Shown one piece after another: positions 1 through 5,826 of a stretch of 7,261 bases of DNA (position 1 is the stretch's first letter; every line of letters starts with the position of its first letter). The stretch spans positions 1 through 7,261 of the forward strand of contig JAEZYP010000067.1 of NCBI GenBank assembly GCA_023418995.1. The letters are read 5' to 3'. This stretch comes from Bacillota bacterium. Its GTDB lineage: Bacteria > Bacillota > Clostridia > Oscillospirales > Acutalibacteraceae. A program made the translations under genes and the position numbers. The notes beneath the pieces were generated by a model. It searched no databases, was not told where the DNA came from, and saw only the letters and a list, made by a program, of their open reading frames with translations.

Positions 1-72
1 ACCTCCATACCACAACGGGAAATCCCGCACGTTTGCAAACATTATTATACTTCTTTCGTCACATTTTGTACA
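1..72 (-). promoter_or_regulatory. Leftward promoter, possible operator and ribosome binding site for a gene beyond the left edge
   Basis: Read on the minus strand, TGTACA (67-72) lies 17 nt before a perfect TATAAT (44-49); the -35 matches TTGACA at 4 of 6 positions. A perfect 10-bp palindrome, GTTTGCAAAC (31-40), falls at the expected transcription start and could be a repressor site. A short inverted repeat, CGGGA/TCCCG (16-27), lies in the leader. The leader ends at the window edge in TGGAGGT (1-7), a good ribosome binding site, so a leftward gene should start a few bases outside. An ATG at 6-8 is less likely as the start because nothing like a ribosome binding site precedes it. The palindrome's role is inferred. 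Confidence 0.55.
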
Positions 73-114
73 GAGGGAAGTGATAAGATTTTTGCGATTG
101 CCGAAGGAACCCTG

Positions 115-154
115 CGCTGTGTATGGAAAAATAATTCCGTACATAGCGTTTTTT
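115..154 (+). terminator. Intrinsic terminator-like hairpin reading rightward
   Basis: A 14-bp stem (115-128 with 135-148) closes a 6-nt loop and is followed at once by six T. As plus-strand RNA every position pairs, two as G-U. As minus-strand RNA those two become A-C mismatches and no U-tract follows, so the hairpin works only rightward. It is not clear which rightward transcript it would end. The plus-strand frame that stops at 81-86 with TGA followed by TAA is open from the left edge, but its 26 codons are not recognisable. The hairpin could instead be an internal stem of a longer RNA that ends at 336. Confidence 0.55.
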
Positions 155-255
155 ATTGTTGCCCCCCGAATAGAGCGGCGCGGGCGGCTCACCAGGATTA
201 CCACCCTGTTGAAACCCCACACACCCTCCCGCGCAAGCTGATTCGTAATATGGGG

Positions 256-275
256 CAATAAGAAGCAATAAGAAG
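256..275. repeat. Perfect tandem duplication of a 10-bp unit
   Basis: CAATAAGAAG occurs twice back to back. Either copy can pair with TTATTG at 153-158, so the candidate RNA helix has two possible registers. A shorter run, GACTGACTGAC, lies at 338-348. Both are probably slippage products. Confidence 0.8.
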
Positions 276-303
276 AGTTGTAGGTAATCGCAACGGACCA
301 TAG

Positions 304-336
304 AAAAACAGTGCTCCTTACGGGGCGCTGTTTTTT
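304..336 (+). terminator. Intrinsic terminator, best read rightward
   Basis: Positions 304-317 pair with 322-335 (14 bp, loop TTAC), with A5 before and T6 after. In plus-strand RNA all positions pair, two as U-G. In minus-strand RNA there would be two A-C mismatches. It could still act as a weaker backup terminator for the leftward operon that ends at 472. Confidence 0.7.
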
Positions 337-375
337 AGACTGACTGACAAATTTTCGCAACCGCAAAATCACTAT

Positions 376-421
376 AAAAAATGCGCCTTAAAACGGTTCA
401 ACCGATCAAGGTGCATTTTTT
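376..421. terminator. Bidirectional terminator downstream of the rlmB operon
   Basis: A 14-bp stem (376-389 with 408-421) is flanked by A6 and T6, and a nested hairpin (CGGT, TCA, ACCG at 394-404) sits in the loop. It lies about 50 nt past the stop codon of the leftward membrane-protein gene and is its natural terminator. One pair is G-U on the plus-strand RNA and becomes a single A-C mismatch on the minus-strand RNA. It should therefore work in both directions, slightly better rightward. Confidence 0.8.
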
Positions 422-471
422 ATGCGTTATCTTAGAAAGGTGTTATATAGCAACAGCCTCATTTGTATCGT

Positions 472-3400
472 CTATGGCTTTCGGATTCTGGGTACAAACA
501 AAATTGCCCAGAGCCAGAATGCCTGGTAAATCAGAAGCGCCGAGGTGCTGAGCTGTTGCAGCCCGGAATAACAGGTCAGAAATGCTACCAGAACAAATCC
601 GAGAATGACGGCAACCATCTGCAAGGCAAGCGCGATGGAAATGTTGGAGCGCTGGCGTACGCAGGCGGTCAGCATCCGCATCATGGCGGTCGGCCGCCCT
701 CTGGTAGAAAGAAGCGCGGTAGAACGCTCCTGCGGCTCGGCAGTCAGCTCAGTGTATATTTTGCCCAGCCTCTGCGGAAGAACATTGATGCAGTGCGCGT
801 CCAGACCGAAGCATTGCGCCAGAAGCTCCGGGGTAATATTCGGGTCGCAGGTACGCACAATCAGGCTGATCCCGTTATCCTCCATGCGCCTAAGCTCAAG
901 AGCCCGCCTACGGTCTGAATTATAGGAAACAACAAACATTGCAACCAAATCCCCGCCCGATGCGAGGTAGATAATCTGTTTTCCGCTTGTTATGTATTTT
1001 TCCTCATAATCATGTGAGGGCGGCTCGATACCGTGGGACTCCATCAGCTGCCGGTTGCCCACCAGAATTCTGCGCCCGGATACCCAGCCAATGATGCCCT
1101 GGTTATCCTCGTAAACCGGATTTTCGATTTTTGGAAGCATGTCGCGCCTGCTTTTGATAATCTGGTCAAACAGGTCGCTCAGCGGACCCCCCACCGAACA
1201 CATGAGGGCTGTTGCGTCCACAATCGCTTCATCAATCCGCTGCCCCGCGAAGGTTTTAATTCCATTCAAAATTACGGTGCCCTTTGGGAACAAATCCTTT
1301 GCATCCACCATTACCGCGTTCGTATTGCTGAACTGCTCCACCGAGGGATATCCCACGATCATCGCGCCGCAGCGGGAGGCGATTTTGCTCAGGCGACCCA
1401 GCGGCAGGTTAACGCACAGCATATTGGCAAACGGCACGCTGATACAGGTCGCCGCCGCAAACGCGCTGAGCGCGCGGTACATATTTTTTGTGAGATAAAG
1501 CGTTACCATGCAGAGAACCAAGGATAATACAAACAGGATCGGCGCAAGGGTCTGCGAGTGCTGCTCGCTTGGGTCGGGTTCATAGGAAAGCCGCAGAAAA
1601 TGCTTGAGGAAGTTTGTTTTTTTCTGAAACGCAATGACCGGTGCATCCATGACACAGCCCTTTGCCATTTGCAGGGAGGTATTATGGTCGTCGAATATCT
1701 GGATGGACTGTTTTTGGTCGGGTGCGGCCACATAGGCAAAATTTTTGTTGATGCGCTTCAGCAGGCTTACCTTGCCGCCCGTATTCAAAAACAGCGCCAT
1801 TACGACCAGTGCGCTGTAGAGATGGAGGCTTCCGTTCTTTACGTTCTCCTGTGAAAAAAACAGGGCGCAGTCCTGAATCAAAGCCGCTACCGCAGCAACG
1901 GCAATCGCGCTGTCCGAATTTGCCTGAAGGGTAAACATTCCCTTAATGCCGTTGAAAATTGCAGTCGCGCAAAACGCAAAGGCAATTACGGAAAATATCA
2001 AATTTAATATCAGATACGGCTGAATCCCGTAGAATATCTGAATTTGGCGCGGCAGCAGTCCCTGCATTTCACCGATAAATCCATTCAAGAACAGCAGAGT
2101 CGTGCTGATTCCTGTTACCGCGAGCCGAAGATACATTTTTCGCAGGTCGGTGCCGAGGTCGTGTGAGATGGAGGGTGCGTCAGAGGGAATGGAATAATCA
2201 TCCAGCTCTTCCTGCTCCTGCGGCAGGGCGTCGGCGGAGTCGTTGTCTTCCTCCTCGTTGCCGAAAACATGGAATCCGTTCTTTTTTTTGGGGGCTTCTT
2301 CTGGAATCTCCTCCTCCTGTGCTTCAAGGACATCGGAGTCGGGGAACGGAATCGGTTCGGATTCCAGATCTTCCTGTGCTGCCGCTTCCTGCGCCGGTGC
2401 TGGCTCATCTGATACCGGTTTTTTTACAGGCAGCTTGAATTCGAGGGTATGCTCCACTATGATCGGAGGTTTGAACTCCGTGCTTTCCGGGTGGGGCATA
2501 GAGGGCAGGGGAATCGGTTCGGGGGGAGGCTCCGGTACTGCCTCCGGGTAAAATACTGCTTCTGCGGAAAGAACCTCTGAAAGACCGCCCGCTTCCACCA
2601 TATGCATCGGCGCGCAGGTCAGCGCGCGGTAGCCGGAGATCATCCGGGGAGCAGGCTTCACGGGGGGCTCCCTTCTCTGCGCGGGGAGAGGAACCTCTTC
2701 CTTTACCTGCGGCACGGGAACCGGCTCCTTTACCGGCTCTTCCGAATCCCGGCAGCGGATTTGCGGCGAGGCTCCCGGCGCGGGGGAGGCAGGCTGTGAG
2801 GGAGAGGACTCCGGGATTTCCGGTTCGCTAAGGGGGGCTGGCTGAATCTCCGGTTTGGGTGTGGGGCGCGCGGGTTCGGGAGTCGGCTCGGGACCGGGAA
2901 TGATTGTCGGGTGTACCGGCTCCTCCGGAGGCTCTTCCGGTAATGGCTCCGGTGTGCTCTCCAAAGCTGTATCATATAGCGAAAAGATATCGTCGTGCTC
3001 CACGCCCGCCTGATGAATCGCACGTTCCACGCGATTTCGGCGATCCCGGTGCATGTGTTCAAACTGTTCGGCGATTTCATTGTCAATGGAATTATCGTCG
3101 GAATCCTGGAACAGGTAGGAAAAAACGGAATCGCCCTCCTGCTTTTTGGTGGTGCCGGAGCGCATCAGCGTTTTTTCATAGGCGTCACGGTAATCCTCCA
3201 GCGTTTTGAGCTGAAGACCGTAGTAAATGTCCTCTTCCTCTTCGAGCTCCGCAAACTTGCGTTTTCTGCGGTTGAACAGCGAAAACGGTTTTTTCTTTTT
3301 CTTTTCCGGCTGAGCGGTGTAAGCAGGGGGCGCCGGGGGAGCCTGGTTCTCCAGCGCGCGCCTTGCCTGCTCTGCAATCTCATCCGGAGCAGAGACTTCT

Positions 3401-3549
3401 TTTTTTATGCCGGTAGAATTTTTATTCTCCGGCACTACTTTAATTTCTGCGGCCGCTTCCTGAGGTTCTCCCTTTTTTATGGTATGCGCTTCCGCCAAAA
3501 TTTCGTCAATGGAAAAATCGCCTTGCGGAAATTTATTCTTGTCGGCCAT
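472..3549 (-). CDS. Pseudo-P-type (P1B-like) ATPase membrane protein with a long disordered N-terminus
   Basis: A 1025-residue protein of unknown function. Residues 1-470 are low-complexity and probably cytoplasmic: an FSIDEILAE motif near the start, a basic patch at 83-98, an acidic run at 101-107, and proline/glutamate-rich sequence at about 198-420. About eight membrane segments follow (near 473-492, 511-532, 547-566, 576-592, 668-687, 690-716, 969-992, 1001-1019), arranged 4+2+2 as in heavy-metal P1B ATPases. The soluble part keeps a P1B-like N-domain signature, ILVGNRQLM (828-836), and the aspartate that would be phosphorylated (D749), but DKTGT has become DAKDL. TGDN reads TCDPN (900-904), HP is lost (GGPLS, 787-791), the CPC site reads CIS (702-704), and no TGE or GDGxND is visible. 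I infer it cannot pump; binding, scaffolding or sensing are possible. An AGGAG site lies 10 nt before ATG, 18 nt after the rlmB stop. It is full length with no frameshift. Confidence 0.9.
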   Translation of the reverse strand: MADKNKFPQGDFSIDEILAEAHTIKKGEPQEAAAEIKVVPENKNSTGIKKEVSAPDEIAEQARRALENQAPPAPPAYTAQPEKKKKKPFSLFNRRKRKFAELEEEEDIYYGLQLKTLEDYRDAYEKTLMRSGTTKKQEGDSVFSYLFQDSDDNSIDNEIAEQFEHMHRDRRNRVERAIHQAGVEHDDIFSLYDTALESTPEPLPEEPPEEPVHPTIIPGPEPTPEPARPTPKPEIQPAPLSEPEIPESSPSQPASPAPGASPQIRCRDSEEPVKEPVPVPQVKEEVPLPAQRREPPVKPAPRMISGYRALTCAPMHMVEAGGLSEVLSAEAVFYPEAVPEPPPEPIPLPSMPHPESTEFKPPIIVEHTLEFKLPVKKPVSDEPAPAQEAAAQEDLESEPIPFPDSDVLEAQEEEIPEEAPKKKNGFHVFGNEEEDNDSADALPQEQEELDDYSIPSDAPSISHDLGTDLRKMYLRLAVTGISTTLLFLNGFIGEMQGLLPRQIQIFYGIQPYLILNLIFSVIAFAFCATAIFNGIKGMFTLQANSDSAIAVAAVAALIQDCALFFSQENVKNGSLHLYSALVVMALFLNTGGKVSLLKRINKNFAYVAAPDQKQSIQIFDDHNTSLQMAKGCVMDAPVIAFQKKTNFLKHFLRLSYEPDPSEQHSQTLAPILFVLSLVLCMVTLYLTKNMYRALSAFAAATCISVPFANMLCVNLPLGRLSKIASRCGAMIVGYPSVEQFSNTNAVMVDAKDLFPKGTVILNGIKTFAGQRIDEAIVDATALMCSVGGPLSDLFDQIIKSRRDMLPKIENPVYEDNQGIIGWVSGRRILVGNRQLMESHGIEPPSHDYEEKYITSGKQIIYLASGGDLVAMFVVSYNSDRRRALELRRMEDNGISLIVRTCDPNITPELLAQCFGLDAHCINVLPQRLGKIYTELTAEPQERSTALLSTRGRPTAMMRMLTACVRQRSNISIALALQMVAVILGFVLVAFLTCYSGLQQLSTSALLIYQAFWLWAILFVPRIRKP

Positions 3550-3567
3550 AAGATATCCGCTCCTGTG

Positions 3568-4335
3568 TTATTTTGTCTTAATACCGCTGCGCTGGCGGAG
3601 GATTTCATAACAGATAATGCCACAAGCGACGGAAGCATTAAGCGAGTTTATTTTGCCCTTCATCGGCAGGGATATGATAAAATCGCACTTTTCTTTTACC
3701 AGGCGGCTCACACCGAATCCTTCGGAGCCTATGACCACCGCCGCAGGTCCGGCGTAATCCACGCCGCACCAGCTTTCACCGTTCATTTCGGCGGCATATA
3801 CCCATACGCCCCGTTTTTTCAGCTCATCTACGGTAGAAGCGATGTTGGTTACCCGGGCGACGGGAACGTATTCCACCGCGCCCGCGCTGGCTTTGCCCAC
3901 CGCGTAGGTCAGGCCGACCGAACGGCGCTTCGGAACGATAATGCCGTGGGCTCCGGCGCATTCCGCCACCCGGAGCATCGCGCCCAGATTGTGGGGGTCC
4001 TCCAGCTCGTCGGCGATAATGATAAACGGCGGTTCGCCGCGTTCCTCCGCCAGACGGAAGATATCGTCAACAGTCGCGTACTCCTTGACCGCCGCAACGG
4101 CGACTACGCCCTGATGGTTCGCGTTGCCGCACATAAAGTCGAGCTTTTTCGAATCGGCTTCCTTAATCGCGATATCCTTCTGCTTCGCCTTTGCGATCAG
4201 CGCGCTGATACTGCCCGTGTGCGCCCCGCGCACGACATACAGGCTGTCGATGGTTCGGCCGCTGCGCAGCGCCTCGGTTACCGCGTTTCTGCCGGCGATA
4301 ATATCCTCGCCGCGCGTGTTCTTTTCGTTATCCAT
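3568..4335 (-). CDS. rlmB: 23S rRNA (guanosine-2'-O-)-methyltransferase RlmB, TrmH/SpoU family
   Basis: This enzyme transfers methyl from S-adenosylmethionine to a 2'-hydroxyl of a guanosine in 23S rRNA (G2251 in E. coli numbering). It is cytosolic and acts during large-subunit assembly. The 255 residues match the usual family length. An N-terminal substrate-binding domain (about 11-85, starting IIAGRNAVTEAL, with HQGVVA at 74-79) precedes the trefoil-knot catalytic domain. All three SpoU motifs are intact: DPHNLGAMLR (113-122, N116 and R122), VIGSEGFGVSR (201-211, E205) and LPMKGKINSLNASVA (223-237). ATG at 4335 is preceded by AGGGAG about 11 nt upstream and fits the family start. It is the first gene of a leftward operon. 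Many Clostridia keep rlmB near cysS and mrnC, as I recall; here it has its own promoter and a membrane protein follows. Confidence 0.97.
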   Translation of the reverse strand: MDNEKNTRGEDIIAGRNAVTEALRSGRTIDSLYVVRGAHTGSISALIAKAKQKDIAIKEADSKKLDFMCGNANHQGVVAVAAVKEYATVDDIFRLAEERGEPPFIIIADELEDPHNLGAMLRVAECAGAHGIIVPKRRSVGLTYAVGKASAGAVEYVPVARVTNIASTVDELKKRGVWVYAAEMNGESWCGVDYAGPAAVVIGSEGFGVSRLVKEKCDFIISLPMKGKINSLNASVACGIICYEILRQRSGIKTK

Positions 4336-4379
4336 CTATGAATAAACTCCCTTATTTTTACAAATTTATATACTTTATT

Positions 4380-4408
4380 ATTATAACACAATTCCAATTG
4401 AATTAGAA
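4380..4408 (-). promoter_or_regulatory. Promoter of the rlmB operon (extended -10)
   Basis: On the minus strand, TATAAT (4380-4385) is preceded by TGT, giving an extended -10 element (TGnTATAAT). A weak -35, TTCTAA (4403-4408), sits 17 nt upstream. The start would be near 4373, leaving a leader of about 38 nt. The same arrangement occurs in the ogg promoter. Confidence 0.7.
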
Positions 4409-4660
4409 AAAAATTTTCAATAAATACAACAAAATTGCACAAATAAAAAAATCAGATCGGAATACGCCCTAAACAGAGTTCTATTTTGACAATAATGCCT
4501 TTTCGTGAAACACTTTTGCTGAACAACGCGCACAGAAGCAGCGCCTTTTATAACATTGCCGTAATCAGGAACGGACAGCACCTATTTAAAGGAAGGAATG
4601 CTTCTGCCTGACAAAAAAGAGCCATTATACAGGCTGTATTTACATTAGTTAACATAAAAC

Positions 4661-4712
4661 TGTGGAATACTCAAGGGTTTACGGTGGAAAACTCTGTGGA
4701 AAATGTTGATAA
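4661..4712 (-). promoter_or_regulatory. Cluster of DnaA-box-like 9-mers
   Basis: Compared with TGTGGATAA (the complement of the DnaA box TTATCCACA), four same-orientation sites are visible: TGTGGAATA (4661-4669, 7 of 9), GGTGGAAAA (4683-4691, 7 of 9), TGTGGAAAA (4695-4703, 8 of 9) and TGTTGATAA (4704-4712, 8 of 9). The last two abut exactly. No site is a perfect box. They lie about 95-145 bp upstream of the ogg -35. They could bind DnaA for regulation or titration, or belong to an origin. No dnaA, dnaN or rpmH gene is visible here. Confidence 0.45.
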
Positions 4713-4805
4713 GTCGCGGCCATACCCCGTTTTCAAATTTCGGGGAAAATTTTTGAATAAATCTTTATGTAAACTTAGGCGCTTCAATTTTCAAAACTTT
4801 CCGTA

Positions 4806-4834
4806 TTCTAACCTTTACTTGACTGTGTTATAAT
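4806..4834 (+). promoter_or_regulatory. Promoter of ogg (extended -10)
   Basis: TATAAT (4829-4834) is preceded by TGT, forming an extended -10. A weak -35, TTCTAA (4806-4811), lies 17 nt upstream. TTGACT at 4819-4824 looks like a -35 box but is only 4 nt from this -10 and cannot serve it. The start would be near 4841, giving a leader of about 31 nt. Confidence 0.7.
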
Positions 4835-4871
4835 AAAAAAATAAAAAATTCAGAATGGTAAAGGGGAAGCT

Positions 4872-5675
4872 ATGGAGTATCGGAAAGAGGATTTTGATCT
4901 GGCGCAGACACTGGAATGCGGGCAGTGCTTCCGCTGGAACCGGCAGGAAGACGGCTCCTACAGGGGGATCGTCTCCGGTAGATGCCTGACGATTTCGGAA
5001 TCAAATATCGGGCAGGTGCTGAGCGACCCGTTCTGGCGAAATTACTTTGATTTTACGTTGGATTACGGGAAAATCCGTACGGAATTTGCCGCATTTGACT
5101 CGGTTCTGGCGAAAGCGGCGGAATTTGCGCCCGGGATGCGGATTCTGAATCAGGAGCCGTGGGAGGCGCTTGCTTCGTTTATTTTGTCCCAAAATAATAA
5201 TATTAAACGGATTAAGGGAATCGTGGCGCGGCTCTGCGAAGCGTTCGGCGATGAGACCGGCGGCGTGCGCACGTTTCCGGATGCGAAAACTCTCGCTGCT
5301 CTGAAGGAAGACGACCTCGGCGTCATCCGGAGCGGGTTCCGCGCAAAATACCTGCTGGACGCTGCCAGAAGGACCGCGTCGGGCGAAATTGATTTTCAGG
5401 AGCTGAGGCAGCTGCCTTTGGGGGAGGCACGAGAAAAGCTGACGGCGATTTCCGGCGTGGGTCCCAAGGTTGCCGACTGTGTTCTGCTTTACGGACTTCA
5501 CCGGCTGGAGGCGTTCCCGATGGATGTGTGGATGAAGCGCGCCATGGCAACGCTTTTCCCGGGAAAAGACCCGGCGTATTTCGGCCCCTACGCGGGCATT
5601 GCCCAGCAGTACATCTTCCACTACAGCCGGAACAATCCGCAGCTGTTTTTGGAAAGCGAAAAATTGTGCGGCTAG
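4872..5675 (+). CDS. ogg: 8-oxoguanine DNA glycosylase/AP lyase, OGG1 type
   Basis: A bifunctional base-excision repair enzyme that removes 8-oxoguanine opposite cytosine and can nick the resulting abasic site. The 267 residues hold the N-terminal OGG domain with CGQCFRW (16-22; G17 matches the human OGG1 glycine that reads 8-oxoguanine) and a helix-hairpin-helix-GPD domain. Visible active-site features are SQNNNIKRI (106-114; N108 and R113 match the residues contacting the orphan cytosine), GFRAKY (155-160, R157), the hairpin ISGVGPKVADC (193-203) with nucleophile K199 and C203, and FPMDVW (215-220) with catalytic D218. GPYAGIAQ (238-245) is the usual C-terminal helix. AAGGGG 5 nt before ATG supports this start. 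It is divergent from rlmB, and no strong terminator separates it from fba. Nothing is missing, so I expect an active enzyme. The equivalence to human residues is from memory. Confidence 0.95.
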   Translation: MEYRKEDFDLAQTLECGQCFRWNRQEDGSYRGIVSGRCLTISESNIGQVLSDPFWRNYFDFTLDYGKIRTEFAAFDSVLAKAAEFAPGMRILNQEPWEALASFILSQNNNIKRIKGIVARLCEAFGDETGGVRTFPDAKTLAALKEDDLGVIRSGFRAKYLLDAARRTASGEIDFQELRQLPLGEAREKLTAISGVGPKVADCVLLYGLHRLEAFPMDVWMKRAMATLFPGKDPAYFGPYAGIAQQYIFHYSRNNPQLFLESEKLCG

Positions 5676-5787
5676 GCGCGGTTCGCTGTCTCTCCCCAAT
5701 TTGACCAAAACCTGCCCGAAATCCGGGAACGGAATAACAATTTATCCGATTTTAAGATATATCCTTTTATTTGTCCGCGATTTGCGC

Positions 5788-5817
5788 TATAATATGGATA
5801 ATTATTATTTAGGAGGT
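5788..5817 (+). promoter_or_regulatory. fba promoter -10 and strong ribosome binding site
   Basis: A consensus TATAAT (5788-5793) has no good -35; the hexamer 17 nt upstream is TTTTAT. Transcription would start near 5800. AGGAGGT (5811-5817) lies 9 nt before the ATG at 5827. This fixes that ATG as the start over any upstream ATG in the same frame, which stays open back to 5599 inside ogg. The site is as strong as expected for a highly expressed glycolytic gene. Confidence 0.75.
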
Positions 5818-5826
5818 CGACTACTC

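Larger units (their letters stand above)
153..336 (+). ncRNA. Candidate structured RNA ending in an intrinsic terminator
   Basis: This is a GC-rich segment between two rightward terminator-like hairpins. Perfectly complementary blocks nest in order: TTATTG (153-158) with CAATAA (266-271), TTGCCCC (159-165) with GGGGCAA (252-258), CGAAT (167-171) with ATTCG (241-245), AGC (174-176) with GCT (237-239), and GCGCGGG (178-184) with CCCGCGC (228-234). The result is an interrupted helix of about 28 bp closing a C-rich, G-poor apical region (185-227), then a linker and the 304-336 terminator. The helix has no G-U pairs, so the strand is inferred from the flanking terminators. No clear promoter was found. 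I could not match it to 6S, SRP, RNase P or tmRNA. An 80-codon leftward open frame overlaps it. The identity is unknown and the call is tentative. Confidence 0.33.
4336..4871. other. Divergent intergenic region between rlmB and ogg
   Basis: This AT-rich spacer separates two divergent genes and holds both promoters, both leaders and the DnaA-box-like cluster. A 38-codon open frame at 4495-4611 has no ribosome binding site and is not called. A weak hairpin with CCCCG/CGGGG arms (4725-4745, 11-nt loop) is followed by AAAATTTTT. Two AT-rich stretches (4412-4426 and 4786-4800) match 12 of 15 positions of the CodY consensus AATTTTCWGAAAATT, which is weak evidence in such AT-rich DNA. I see nothing convincing in 4440-4660. 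Confidence 0.7.

Noticed and set aside
2..261. Two plus-strand frames open from the left edge to stops at 239-241 and 259-261
   Set aside because: Neither has a visible start or a recognisable protein, and both are open over the same bases.
59..301. 80-codon leftward open frame with a hydrophobic, signal-like N-terminus
   Set aside because: Its start sits at the foot of a terminator hairpin, the AGGAG is 12 nt away and inside that stem, its 3' end overlaps a promoter, and the rest of the protein is unrecognisable. Two plus-strand frames are open over the same stretch, so openness is weak evidence here.
463..1527. Several rightward open frames antisense to the pseudo-ATPase gene
   Set aside because: They are fragmentary, without ribosome binding sites, and opposite a continuous 1025-codon frame with clear membrane segments.
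2995..4341. 448-codon rightward open frame antisense to rlmB and the start of the membrane-protein gene
   Set aside because: It is the shadow of two well-supported leftward genes. It spans the junction between them, and its translation has no domain-like pattern.
4495..4611. 38-codon rightward open frame in the rlmB-ogg spacer
   Set aside because: No ribosome binding site precedes it, and the TTGACA at 4486-4491 has no matching -10. Too short to support.
4412..4800. Two CodY-box-like sequences near the rlmB and ogg promoters
   Set aside because: Each has 3 of 15 mismatches in very AT-rich DNA, where such matches are expected by chance.
5599..5826. N-terminal extension of the aldolase frame back into ogg
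   Set aside because: The extension overlaps ogg in another frame, while the ATG at 5827 has an AGGAGGT site and the conserved MPLV start.
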